From assembly GCA_964397425.1 (NCBI GenBank), contig CAYNID010000003.1, forward strand, positions 1-64,000: a stretch of DNA of 64,000 nt. Reading direction: 5' to 3'. Positions 52,064 through 60,164 of this stretch are shown here, in pieces. Within the stretch, counting starts at the first letter, position 1. Every line of letters begins with the position of its first letter. Source of the DNA: Hallerella sp964397425 (lineage in GTDB: Bacteria; Fibrobacterota; Fibrobacteria; Fibrobacterales; Fibrobacteraceae). The notes below the pieces were generated by a model, which had not been told where the DNA came from, made no database searches, and worked only from the letters and a program-made list of their open reading frames with translations. A program made the translations under genes and the position numbers.

Positions 52064-53424
52064 AGCGAAAATTTCGGCATCCGCAAAAGATGAGTCATGC
52101 AGCGGGGCCATTCTCCATCGTAATGCGTCACCAAAATAATTGTCGTTTCGTTTGAAAGAAACTCCAACAAGCGGAAAAGGTTTGTCCGGAACTCCACATC
52201 CATTCCTTGAGTCGGTTCGTCCAATATCAAAACTTTCGGCGGGCGGATGGCCGCGCGGGCGATTAAAGTCAAGCGCCGTTCCGTTGCCGAGAGCGAGTCG
52301 AAACGCCTATCCGAATCTCCCAATCCAAATTTTTCAATCCAAGTTTTCGCTTTGACTTTTTCTTCCCACGATGCCGGGCGGAAAAGTCCAAGTCCCGTCG
52401 TAAATCCCGTACAAAGGACTTCGCCGACATTCAAATTTTCGCGGTATTGCGTTGAAAGTTCCGGAGAAAAAAATCCTATTTGCGCTTTGTGTTCCCAAAT
52501 GTTCAGCCCTTTTCCCGGCCTTTTCCCGAACAGAGAAATATCGTTGGAATACATTTGCGGATGATCGGCGGACAACAGCGCCAAAAGCGTACTTTTCCCG
52601 GCACCGTTCGGTCCCATGACCACCCAATGTTCCCCCTTTTTCACTTGCCACGAAAGATCCCGGATGATTTCCGTCGAGCCGTAGTGCACGTTGACATGCT
52701 GCAAAGAAATTAAAGTTTCTCCGGTGGATTCCGGCGCATTCAATTCTTTGACTTCGTAATGGTCACATTTTCTTTCGGGAACAATGGGAACTTCGGACGG
52801 AAGCGGTCCTTCAAATTCCACCAGTTCACCGTTTTCACAGACAAATGCCGGGATTCCGGGCAACAGTTCTTCGCGGCGTTGAAGCCCTACCGCCATCTTC
52901 ACTCCCGTTTTCGAAAGATTCAAAATGGCCCGGGCCAAATGCGGACGGAACTCCGGATCCAAGCCGCCAAACGGATCGTCCAACAGCACATAATCCGGCG
53001 ACTCCATCCAAAGCCTGGTCAACAATATCCGGCGCAATTCTCCATTCGACAAACTCAGCAATTTGACTTTCAATACAGAATCCGGGAAATCCGCCATTTT
53101 GAGCGCTTCATTCAACTTTTCCGGATTTGTCGGCGGAAACGGATCGTCTTCCACGTAATGGGCGGAATTCAAAAAGAATTTTGGCTTCAAAAGCAAGTCG
53201 CGGACCCGCGGAGCATCGTCATCGCGAAGGCTGATAAAACGCCCTTGCCAAAATGGAGAAAGGGCCCGTTGGATACGGCGTTGCGTTTCCGTCGAAGACA
53301 AAGAAGTTTTGGGATGTGCGGAGGCGAACTCGCGCAGCAATTTGGATTTGCCACTGCCAACAGGGCCTATCAACTGGATTTTCGAATAATCGTCGAACAG
53401 AGATTCCAACGTTTTATACGTCAT
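52060..53424 (-). CDS. ABC transporter ATP-binding protein, two ATPase domains (ModF-like)
   Basis: The 454-residue cytoplasmic protein has two nucleotide-binding domains. The first has GPVGSGKSK (about 20-28), SLSNGELRR and LLDDPFGG; the second has GPNGAGKST (about 275-283), SLSATERRL and LILDEPTQGMD. No membrane partner is encoded nearby. The layout fits ModF/PhrA-type ATPases of unclear role. Start set at 53424 because TATCTTTG stands 4 nt upstream; the longer frame to 53502 would start inside batD. Confidence 0.85.
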   Translation of the reverse strand: MTYKTLESLFDDYSKIQLIGPVGSGKSKLLREFASAHPKTSLSSTETQRRIQRALSPFWQGRFISLRDDDAPRVRDLLLKPKFFLNSAHYVEDDPFPPTNPEKLNEALKMADFPDSVLKVKLLSLSNGELRRILLTRLWMESPDYVLLDDPFGGLDPEFRPHLARAILNLSKTGVKMAVGLQRREELLPGIPAFVCENGELVEFEGPLPSEVPIVPERKCDHYEVKELNAPESTGETLISLQHVNVHYGSTEIIRDLSWQVKKGEHWVVMGPNGAGKSTLLALLSADHPQMYSNDISLFGKRPGKGLNIWEHKAQIGFFSPELSTQYRENLNVGEVLCTGFTTGLGLFRPASWEEKVKAKTWIEKFGLGDSDRRFDSLSATERRLTLIARAAIRPPKVLILDEPTQGMDVEFRTNLFRLLEFLSNETTIILVTHYDGEWPRCMTHLLRMPKFSL

Positions 53425-53428
53425 AGCC

Positions 53429-53436
53429 CAAAGATA
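53429..53436 (-). promoter_or_regulatory. TAnnTTTG box before the ABC ATPase gene
   Basis: TATCTTTG, perfect match, then GGCT and ATG 53424. It faces away from the batD box 10 nt beyond. Confidence 0.5.
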
Positions 53437-53445
53437 GCTTTTTTG

Positions 53446-53453
53446 TATCTTTT
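53446..53453 (+). promoter_or_regulatory. TAnnTTTG-like box before batD
   Basis: TATCTTTT is followed after 8 nt by ATG 53462; no Shine-Dalgarno. It is divergent from the ABC ATPase box. Confidence 0.4.
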
Positions 53454-53461
53454 TGAATGTT

Positions 53462-55345
53462 ATGAAACAAACGTTCGTTTTTATTTTCCTTTCTGTCCTC
53501 ATGGCTCAGGCGCAAAGTCCTTGGGATTTTTTCGAACAAATGTCCCAGCAAATGGACCGGCGAATGGCCGCCATGATGGGAGGGCAGGGAAGCATTGGCC
53601 AGCTGGTGACAGAAGGTCCGTGGGATATCCGCATTGACAAAAATTCCGTCGAAGCGGGCGGAGAAGTCTCCCTCCAATTTACGGTGGACACAAAACGTTT
53701 AGAAGAATTCGGCGAACGCGGCGTTCCCCGGTTCTCTGCCCAAAACGGATTTTCCTTAAAAGCCCTTGATTCTTCCGAGGTCCAAATCCGCGGAAACCGG
53801 GGACGCATCACCGCCAAGCAATACACATTCCATTTGACCGTTCCCCGCAAAACGGGCATCCTTTCCGCTGGCGTCCTCTCGTGGAAAATCGGAGACAAAG
53901 AATACGACATTTTCCACTTGAACAATTTGCAAGTTCAAAAGTCTTACGATGACGCCGCAGTGACCGTGTCCCTTTCTCCAAGCAAGCGCACAGTTTACGA
54001 AGGCGAACAACTCGCGGTAACGCTCTCCATTCACACATACGAACATTTTCAAGGCAACCTGACAGCCACCAGCATGGATTTAGGAAGCGATTTCATCGCT
54101 CACCGCGCAGATTTGTCTGACCTCAAACTGATGCCGATTCCAAACGCCCCCCGCGAAACAAAGGGCAGCGCCAAATTCGCCTGGATTTCTCCGCTCAAAT
54201 CGGGACAGGTGTCGATTCCATCGTTCCAATTCAAATACACGAAAGTCGGAAAACCCAAAATCGTCGAAAAAAAATCTTCGAACGGCGGATTTTCCATGAG
54301 CTTTTCGAGCTACCAGCAAGAACCCGAAGAAGTCGAAGCCAAAACGGCTCCCGTGAAAATTTCCGTATTGCCGCTCCCCGCCCAAAACAAGCCCCAACAT
54401 TTTTCCGGAATGGTCGGAAATTATTCTTTTTCCGCTTCTTTCGACAAAGATTCCCTGCAATTAGGAGACGCGCTCACCCTTTCGATTCAAATTTCCGGCG
54501 ACGGAAAACCGGGAACGATAACAGACCCGGTTCTCCCCGACTTCTCGGATTTCCGCACGGTCCCGCCCGAAACGGACATCCAGAAGAAAATCAGCGGTGG
54601 AAAAGTCATCACCTCCAAAAACATCCGCGTGTTCCTTTATCCCAAAAAGAAGGGCTCGTTCGAAATCCCGGCAATTACTTACAGTTGGTTTAATCCGTCC
54701 AAGAAAAGATACGAATCCAAGACCGAGGGACCGTGGAAAATACAAGTCGAAAAAGGCGAAAGCCAATCCGCTGTTTTAGCAACAGGCGCCCCCACATACG
54801 CTCCCGCCGTCAAAGAAGAAATTGAATCTTTGGGGCGCGATATCCGTTACATACACGCCATTCAAAACGCGAGCCCCGCCCAACCGCCTTTGTACAAAAC
54901 GCCCGTTTTCTGGATTCTCTTGCTGCTGCCGATTCCCCTTTATGCCGCATTCGGCGTTTTCATCCGCTCGCGCCGCAAACACGCCGGGAATGCAGCTCTT
55001 GTCCGCAAGGCAAAAGCGAAAAAGAACCTGAAACAATCCCTGAACAAAGCGAAAGGCGCTTTGCAAAAAAACGACACAAAAGAATTTTACGCCGCACTGG
55101 AAAACGGACTCATCGGATACATTTCGGATCTTTCCAATTTGGAATTCCGCGGCATGACCAAAGACGCCATTCATCGGAACCTGAAAAATTTGGGCGTTTC
55201 TGACGAAAACATCCAACAAGTTCTCAACTGGCAAGAACGCTGCGCGTTCGCAAGATTCGCCCCCACCAGCGGAACCGTCGAAGAAAGAATCAACGCGCTG
55301 CGGGAATTCGAACGCCTTTGCAACACCCTGGAGGAATTGAAGTGA
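53462..55345 (+). CDS. batD: BatD-like protein (aerotolerance operon family)
   Basis: The 627-residue protein has a signal peptide (MKQTFVFIFLSVLMAQA), several Ig-like beta domains (about 50-440), a membrane helix near 490-510 (VFWILLLLPIPLYAAFGVFI) and a cytoplasmic helical tail. The plan is that of BatD. Bat proteins with MoxR affect envelope stress tolerance, role unclear. The true start is ATG 53462; a TTG at 53453 is in frame but lies in the promoter box. batA-C are not in the window; batE follows directly. Confidence 0.83.
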   Translation: MKQTFVFIFLSVLMAQAQSPWDFFEQMSQQMDRRMAAMMGGQGSIGQLVTEGPWDIRIDKNSVEAGGEVSLQFTVDTKRLEEFGERGVPRFSAQNGFSLKALDSSEVQIRGNRGRITAKQYTFHLTVPRKTGILSAGVLSWKIGDKEYDIFHLNNLQVQKSYDDAAVTVSLSPSKRTVYEGEQLAVTLSIHTYEHFQGNLTATSMDLGSDFIAHRADLSDLKLMPIPNAPRETKGSAKFAWISPLKSGQVSIPSFQFKYTKVGKPKIVEKKSSNGGFSMSFSSYQQEPEEVEAKTAPVKISVLPLPAQNKPQHFSGMVGNYSFSASFDKDSLQLGDALTLSIQISGDGKPGTITDPVLPDFSDFRTVPPETDIQKKISGGKVITSKNIRVFLYPKKKGSFEIPAITYSWFNPSKKRYESKTEGPWKIQVEKGESQSAVLATGAPTYAPAVKEEIESLGRDIRYIHAIQNASPAQPPLYKTPVFWILLLLPIPLYAAFGVFIRSRRKHAGNAALVRKAKAKKNLKQSLNKAKGALQKNDTKEFYAALENGLIGYISDLSNLEFRGMTKDAIHRNLKNLGVSDENIQQVLNWQERCAFARFAPTSGTVEERINALREFERLCNTLEELK

Positions 55346-56100
55346 AAAAATTTCTTTTTCTGATTCTGGCGTTTTCCGTTTCCCTATTGGCAGAAGAAAG
55401 TTGCAAAACGCTTTACCGCGGAGCGGCCGCTTACAAAGCCGGGGACTTTTCTTCAGCAGTGGAAAGTTGGCAAAATTGCATTGATTATGGTTACCTGAAC
55501 GGAGACCTCTTTTACAATTTGGGAAACGCCCATTACCGCGAAGGGCGAATCGGACTTGCCATTTTGAATTACGAAAAGGCGCTCCGTTTTTCGCCCACAG
55601 ATGAAGATGTCCTGTATAATTTAAAACTCGCCAAAAGCCTGACCAAAGACAAAGTCGAAGAATCCGACGCAGAAGAAAATCCGATATTGACGTTTTTCTT
55701 CCGAGCGCACCACTTCTTTTCGCTGAAGCAGCAACTGCTGATTCTTTTAGGACTCGTCTGGTTCATTTTACTGTTGAACATTTTCCGTGTGCTGTCCTCC
55801 CGCCCCAAGCTGAAAACGGCACTGTTTGCAAGCGTTTTTCCCGTCGCATTCTTTTTGGGCATTATCGCCTGCAGCGCGGCGTATAAAGTTTACGTGGACA
55901 ACACCCATTCTTTGGGCGTCGTCATTGCAGAATCCGCCGACATCACCAGCGGCCCGAGCGACAAAGATCAAACGTTGAATACACTTTCAGAAGGCACCGA
56001 AGTCGAAGTCCTCGACGTCAAAGATGGTTGGGCGCACATCCGGCTCGGAGAGAAGATCAACGGCTTTGCAAAAATCGGTGAAGTGGGAATTGTGAAATAA
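55342..56100 (+). CDS. batE: BatE-like TPR protein with SH3 domain
   Basis: The 252-residue protein has a signal peptide, TPR repeats (about 25-110; YNLGNAHYREGRIGLAILNYEKAL), two membrane helices (about 135-180) and a C-terminal SH3-like domain (ADITSGPSDKDQTLNTL... WAHIRLGEKINGFA). That is the BatE architecture. Start is GTG 55342, overlapping the batD stop (GTGA), with GGAGG 7 nt upstream. Its stop is 1 nt from that of the convergent EamA gene. Confidence 0.85.
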   Translation: MKKFLFLILAFSVSLLAEESCKTLYRGAAAYKAGDFSSAVESWQNCIDYGYLNGDLFYNLGNAHYREGRIGLAILNYEKALRFSPTDEDVLYNLKLAKSLTKDKVEESDAEENPILTFFFRAHHFFSLKQQLLILLGLVWFILLLNIFRVLSSRPKLKTALFASVFPVAFFLGIIACSAAYKVYVDNTHSLGVVIAESADITSGPSDKDQTLNTLSEGTEVEVLDVKDGWAHIRLGEKINGFAKIGEVGIVK

Positions 56101-56101
56101 T

Positions 56102-56977
56102 TCAATTTCCAAAGGCGAAGCAGGTTAATCCCAAAAGGATTCCCGCCATCGCCAAGAACTTCATTCCGGATTTCCGTTCGCGGAAAAACAGCAGCCCACC
56201 GGCAAAACTGATGAGCACATTGGAACGCCGAACGACCGTGACCACCGAAATCAAAGCGTCCGGTTCGTGCACAGCCAAAAAGTAAAATCTGTCCGCAATG
56301 ACCAATAAAACGCCCACTGCCACAATCACCGGACGAAATTGGAACCGAATTTTCGCCGGATGATTTCTTTGTCCAAATCGGCAAAGTAAAATTCCAAAAC
56401 CCTGCAGACAAGCCATGTAAATGTTGAAATAAAACTGAATCGCCAAAGGGTCCAAACGCGCGCGTTGCAAAAGGAATTTATCGTAAACGCCGCTGACCGA
56501 CCCTAAAAACGTGCCGAAAAACATGGAAAGAATCCAAATGTTTGTAAAAAAGCGTCCTGTCTCTTTTCGCGAAGCGATGCTCATGGCGAAATAAGCCGCC
56601 AAAGAAATGCCGATTCCCAACCATTCAAAGCCACCAGGGCGTTCCCCCATCAAAACGACCGCCATCGCAATGGTGAAAACGGGCGCACTCGCGCGGATAG
56701 GCGACGTAATGCTCAACGGCAATCGGGATACGGCGTTAAACGTAAAAATCCAACTCAGCGTGACAATTCCCGCCTTCAAAGCGAGCATTCCATGCTCCCG
56801 CAGAGAAAGTTCCGGAATTTTTCCCATCAAAAACGCAGGCGAAAGAATCGCGGCACAAGTCAAACTGACCAAAAACAGAACCGGCAAGACGGCGTTCCCC
56901 GTCAAGGCTTTTTTCTTGGATATGTCGTAAAATCCCAGAAAAAAAGCAGAAGCGAGCGCAAATGTGACCCAAAGCAT
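56102..56977 (-). CDS. EamA/DMT family transporter
   Basis: The 291-residue protein has ten hydrophobic helices in two EamA repeats (LWVTFALASAFFLGFYDISKK and IWILSMFFGTFLGSVSGVYDK starts). It is a drug/metabolite exporter of unknown substrate. Start set at 56977, because TATTTTTG is placed 4 nt before it; the open frame continues upstream to 57037 without a family-like sequence. Confidence 0.85.
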   Translation of the reverse strand: MLWVTFALASAFFLGFYDISKKKALTGNAVLPVLFLVSLTCAAILSPAFLMGKIPELSLREHGMLALKAGIVTLSWIFTFNAVSRLPLSITSPIRASAPVFTIAMAVVLMGERPGGFEWLGIGISLAAYFAMSIASRKETGRFFTNIWILSMFFGTFLGSVSGVYDKFLLQRARLDPLAIQFYFNIYMACLQGFGILLCRFGQRNHPAKIRFQFRPVIVAVGVLLVIADRFYFLAVHEPDALISVVTVVRRSNVLISFAGGLLFFRERKSGMKFLAMAGILLGLTCFAFGN

Positions 56978-56981
56978 AGGC

Positions 56982-56989
56982 CAAAAATA
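56982..56989 (-). promoter_or_regulatory. TAnnTTTG box before the EamA gene
   Basis: TATTTTTG, perfect match, then GCCT and ATG 56977. TTTTTG lies 17 nt upstream of the box as possible -33 element. Confidence 0.5.
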
Positions 56990-57016
56990 GAAATCGTGCA
57001 AAGAGGCAAAAAAAAT

Positions 57017-57024
57017 TATCTTTA
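57017..57024 (+). promoter_or_regulatory. Possible promoter box before mscL
   Basis: TATCTTTA, 28 nt before ATG 57053, with AAAGGAG as Shine-Dalgarno in a normal leader. Confidence 0.35.
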
Positions 57025-57052
57025 GAAAAAATTTCAAATAAAGGAGTCCGCC

Positions 57053-57499
57053 ATGGACATTAAAGGAAAAGCTTCCGGCTTAATCGCAGAATTCAAAGCG
57101 TTCGCATTCAAAGGAAACATTGTCGATATGGCCATCGGTGTCATCATCGGCGGCGCTTTCGGAAAAATCGTCACCTCTTTTGTCAACGACATCGTGATGC
57201 CCAGCGTCACCGCCATCGTCGCCCTGTTCGGCAACAAAGATGCCGGTGAAGGACTCAAAGCCCTTTCTTACACGACTTCCGCTGGCGTCGAAATCCCGTA
57301 CGGAAACTTCATCGGCGGAGTCATCGACTTCATCATCGTCGCCCTGGTGGTCTTCATCGTGATGAAAAAATTCTTGGGATTTATGCAAAACATGCGCAAA
57401 CAAGAAGCGGCAAAACCCGCAGAACCTCCTGCGCCGCCGGCTCCGTCCAAAGAAGAAGTCCTTTTGACAGAGATTCGCGATTTGCTCAAAAACAAATAA
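57053..57499 (+). CDS. mscL: Large-conductance mechanosensitive channel
   Basis: The 148-residue protein has two helices with the MscL signatures FKAFAFKGNIVDMAIGVIIGGAFGKIVTS (key FKGNIVDMAIGVIIG) and VIDFIIVALVVFIVMKK. A Pro/Ala-rich linker and a terminal helix (EEVLLTEIRDLLK) follow. It releases solutes under hypo-osmotic shock. AAGGAG 8 nt upstream of ATG 57053. Confidence 0.95.
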   Translation: MDIKGKASGLIAEFKAFAFKGNIVDMAIGVIIGGAFGKIVTSFVNDIVMPSVTAIVALFGNKDAGEGLKALSYTTSAGVEIPYGNFIGGVIDFIIVALVVFIVMKKFLGFMQNMRKQEAAKPAEPPAPPAPSKEEVLLTEIRDLLKNK

Positions 57500-57520
57500 C
57501 AAAACCTTTTCTTCAAACGA

Positions 57521-57547
57521 AAAAATCCCCTTTGGGGATTTTTTTTT
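57521..57547 (+). terminator. Terminator after mscL
   Basis: AAAATCCCC and GGGGATTTT pair around TTT, followed by nine T. The stretch 57548-57750 after it holds a short GGCGAA/TTCGCC repeat and otherwise nothing I can assign. Confidence 0.9.
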
Positions 57548-57750
57548 GCATTCAAAGATGCGTAATCCGAAATGGATTGGGGTTTCAAACAAAAAGCCTT
57601 TTCTGCAACTAGGCGAATTTCGCCCGATGTTAACAGCAAAGAAAACACCGTTTTCGCAAAATGGAAGTTTATGTGAAATGGAAATTTCCCTGCAAAAGAG
57701 GAAAGCTCTCCGCAAACGGTCTTTTTGAAAGGCGAAACGCGATAAAATCA

Positions 57751-57786
57751 AAAACCCCGAAAGTCAGATTTCCACTTTCGAGGTTT
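57751..57786 (-). terminator. Terminator after the rubrerythrin gene
   Basis: On the minus strand AAACCTCGAAAGT pairs with ACTTTCGGGGTTT (one G-T pair), followed by a T-run. Confidence 0.8.
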
Positions 57787-57811
57787 CACTTTTTAAGGAT
57801 ATTTGCCAAAA

Positions 57812-58351
57812 TCAGTAATTTTCTTTCATGATTTCAAAGAAACTCTGCGGATGCCCGCAGACAGGGCAAACTCCGGGAGCTTTTTTCCCAACGACAATGT
57901 GACCGCAGTTGGAACATTGCCAAATCATTTCCCCATCACGGGAGAACACGAGGCCTTCTTCGACATTTTTCAACAATTTCCGGTAACGGGCTTCGTGTTC
58001 CTTTTCGATTTTACCGACCATGGCGAATTTGGCGGCGATTTCGTTAAAGCCCTCTTCGCGGGCTTCTTTCGCCATCCGTTCATACATATCCGTCCATTCG
58101 AAATTTTCCCCATCGGCAGCGTCTTTTAAATTGACCTTTGTATCCGGCACTTCGCCGCCGTGCAAATACTTAAACCAAAGTTTGGCATGTTCCTTTTCGT
58201 TATTCGCCGTTTCTTCAAAGATGTTTGCAATTTGTACAAAGCCGTCTTTGCGGGCTTTTGACGCGTAATAGGAATATTTATTCCGCGCCTGGGATTCTCC
58301 GGCAAAGGCTTCGAGCAAGTTCTTTTCTGTTTTTGAACCTTTCAGTTCCAT
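57812..58351 (-). CDS. rbr: Rubrerythrin
   Basis: The 179-residue protein has a di-iron four-helix domain (AFAGESQARNKYSYYASKA, FEETANNEKEHAKL and EKEHEARYRKLL with the Glu/His ligands) and a C-terminal rubredoxin-like domain with CSNCG and CPVCG. It reduces hydrogen peroxide in anaerobes. AAAGGAG lies 9 nt before ATG. Its presence fits an anaerobic lifestyle. Confidence 0.94.
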   Translation of the reverse strand: MELKGSKTEKNLLEAFAGESQARNKYSYYASKARKDGFVQIANIFEETANNEKEHAKLWFKYLHGGEVPDTKVNLKDAADGENFEWTDMYERMAKEAREEGFNEIAAKFAMVGKIEKEHEARYRKLLKNVEEGLVFSRDGEMIWQCSNCGHIVVGKKAPGVCPVCGHPQSFFEIMKENY

Positions 58352-58372
58352 ATTGATTGTCTCCTTTAAAGC

Positions 58373-58380
58373 GAAAGATA
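58373..58380 (-). promoter_or_regulatory. Promoter box before the rubrerythrin gene
   Basis: TATCTTTC, 21 nt before the ATG with a good Shine-Dalgarno between; TTGTAG stands 16 nt upstream as possible -35. Confidence 0.4.
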
Positions 58381-58396
58381 CCGCTTTATTTTCAAA

Positions 58397-59968
58397 CTAC
58401 AATTTTCTGATGGGAAAATGCACTTTGCGGAGCACCTTTCCGAGGAGTTCCCGCAAAATATTCCCAGCATCATCGGAACCGATCGTTTTCTGCAAAACAA
58501 GGCTGGCCGGAAAAAGGATCACGGCGATAAATCCCGAATAAACGAGAAGCGTCAAAAGCGGAGCGTTTCTCACAAAATCATACGAAATATTTTCAATTGC
58601 AATGGCGACAACGACCATCGCGGCAAAGCTCGCCAAGGCTCGCCCAATATTCTGCAGCGCGTGTTTCATACCTTCCGTTCCCGTCTGCTTTGCCCACAAA
58701 AACACCATGGCCACGACCTGACAAAACGCTCCCACCGCACCAATGATTGGCACCACATAAATTCCAAAATCATCTGCCAAGAACAAATACGCAGGAACCG
58801 TCAGCAAAAAGATTCCCGTATTGATGAGAGTCGGAGTCCACATTTTCTCTTTTGCATAAAAAGCGCGCACAAGGACTGCCTGCAAACAAAGTCCAAGGCT
58901 CGCCGGCAAATACCAGTGCAAAAGTTTCGCCACGTATTCCGTCGTTTCCCGTACAAACGCTCCGCGTTCAAACAGAATCCGCACAATGGGAAACGACAGC
59001 GCCCAAACCGTAATCACCGCGGGCACAAGGATGCAAAACATCCGCGAAAGGCTCGACCAAATTTGATTGTTCAAATCGCTGAACTTTCCTTCCTTGACAA
59101 GGCGCGCCATATCGGGATAACTAGAAACGCCCACCGAAAAGCCGAACACGGCGACAAGAGTGTACATGACGCGGTAAGCGTAATTCAAACTGGAAATGCC
59201 ACTCGCTTCGAACATTCCCCCGAAACTGCGAATGACCAATTCAAAGGCGAACATGCTTCCCACGCCCAAAGACATCGGAATCATCATTTTCACATACCGG
59301 ACGACATCCGGATGCAAGGGGTGCAGCCCCGGAAAATAACGGACTCCGCCACGATGCGCTCCGATAATTTGCAACACAAAAAATCCGACAAACGCGCCCA
59401 CGGGAACGCCCCAGGCAAATCCTTCAAGACCATGCGAGCGACCGAGAATACCGCCGACGATAATCGCCAAATTGTAAACGACACCGGTGAGCGACGGAAT
59501 CGCGAACTGTTTTCGCGTATGTTGGACCGCGACAAGGAAACTGCCCGCAAAGATGAACAGCTGTCCCGGCAAGATAATGCGCCCCAAATAAGTTGCCCTG
59601 TCCAACAGTTCCGTCGGCAAATCCGCAGCCGAAGTAAAAAGCGTAATCAGTTCCCGCATCCAAATAAACGATGGAACTATCAACACCAAGAACAGCAACC
59701 CCAGCGTATTCAAGATGTTGCTGAAAAATTTCCACGCGCCGTCTTCATCGTTTTTGGCGCGATATCCAAAAAAGATGGGAATGAAGATGATGGAAAGAAA
59801 TCCCGTACTGACAACATGATTTAAAATATCCGGGATAAGAAATGCCAAATCCAAAGCATTCTTTTCCGTTGAAACGCCCGCCGCCCGGGCCAAAAGCATT
59901 TCACGCAGGATGCCCAGGACACGGCTGGCCAAAAGACTTGCCGCAATAATAAGAGTCGCTTTATTCAT
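58397..59968 (-). CDS. murJ: Lipid II flippase MurJ
   Basis: The 523-residue protein has 13-14 membrane helices and MurJ/MviN motifs: ASRVLGILREMLLA (about 14-27) with the conserved Arg, DLAFLIPDIL and SVGVSSYPDMARL. It flips lipid II across the inner membrane for peptidoglycan synthesis. Start set at 59968, 5 nt after TAAAATTG and without a Shine-Dalgarno. Longer frame to 60028 lacks support. Confidence 0.92.
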   Translation of the reverse strand: MNKATLIIAASLLASRVLGILREMLLARAAGVSTEKNALDLAFLIPDILNHVVSTGFLSIIFIPIFFGYRAKNDEDGAWKFFSNILNTLGLLFLVLIVPSFIWMRELITLFTSAADLPTELLDRATYLGRIILPGQLFIFAGSFLVAVQHTRKQFAIPSLTGVVYNLAIIVGGILGRSHGLEGFAWGVPVGAFVGFFVLQIIGAHRGGVRYFPGLHPLHPDVVRYVKMMIPMSLGVGSMFAFELVIRSFGGMFEASGISSLNYAYRVMYTLVAVFGFSVGVSSYPDMARLVKEGKFSDLNNQIWSSLSRMFCILVPAVITVWALSFPIVRILFERGAFVRETTEYVAKLLHWYLPASLGLCLQAVLVRAFYAKEKMWTPTLINTGIFLLTVPAYLFLADDFGIYVVPIIGAVGAFCQVVAMVFLWAKQTGTEGMKHALQNIGRALASFAAMVVVAIAIENISYDFVRNAPLLTLLVYSGFIAVILFPASLVLQKTIGSDDAGNILRELLGKVLRKVHFPIRKL

Positions 59969-59973
59969 TTTGC

Positions 59974-59981
59974 CAATTTTA
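59974..59981 (-). promoter_or_regulatory. TAnnTTTG-like box before murJ
   Basis: TAAAATTG ends 5 nt before ATG 59968. Confidence 0.4.
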
Positions 59982-60164
59982 GAAAAACAATCCCGGGGAG
60001 ATTGACTCCTTGAAAAATTCTCGTTCAACGCAACCGTTTTTCAAAAGGAAAGCGTCCGGGAAAATGTCGGACCCTTCTCCGTTTTCACTTAACGTCAACA
60101 GTCCCGTTTTCAGTGGATTGTTCATACAGGCGGCGCATTTTTAAAACGGAAGTAGAAATTTCTG

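Noticed and set aside
57548..57750. Small RNA or gene between mscL and rubrerythrin
   Set aside because: Only a 6-bp inverted repeat (GGCGAA/TTCGCC) is seen; no promoter-terminator pair or convincing frame.
58418..59824. 468-codon open frame opposite murJ
   Set aside because: Extremely rich in Arg/Lys/Gln/His without hydrophobic core; it is the shadow of the membrane-helix codons of murJ.
60051..60072. Terminator after the CotH gene
   Set aside because: The 5-bp stem GTCCG/CGGAC with a 9-nt loop has no T-run directly after it; too weak to report.
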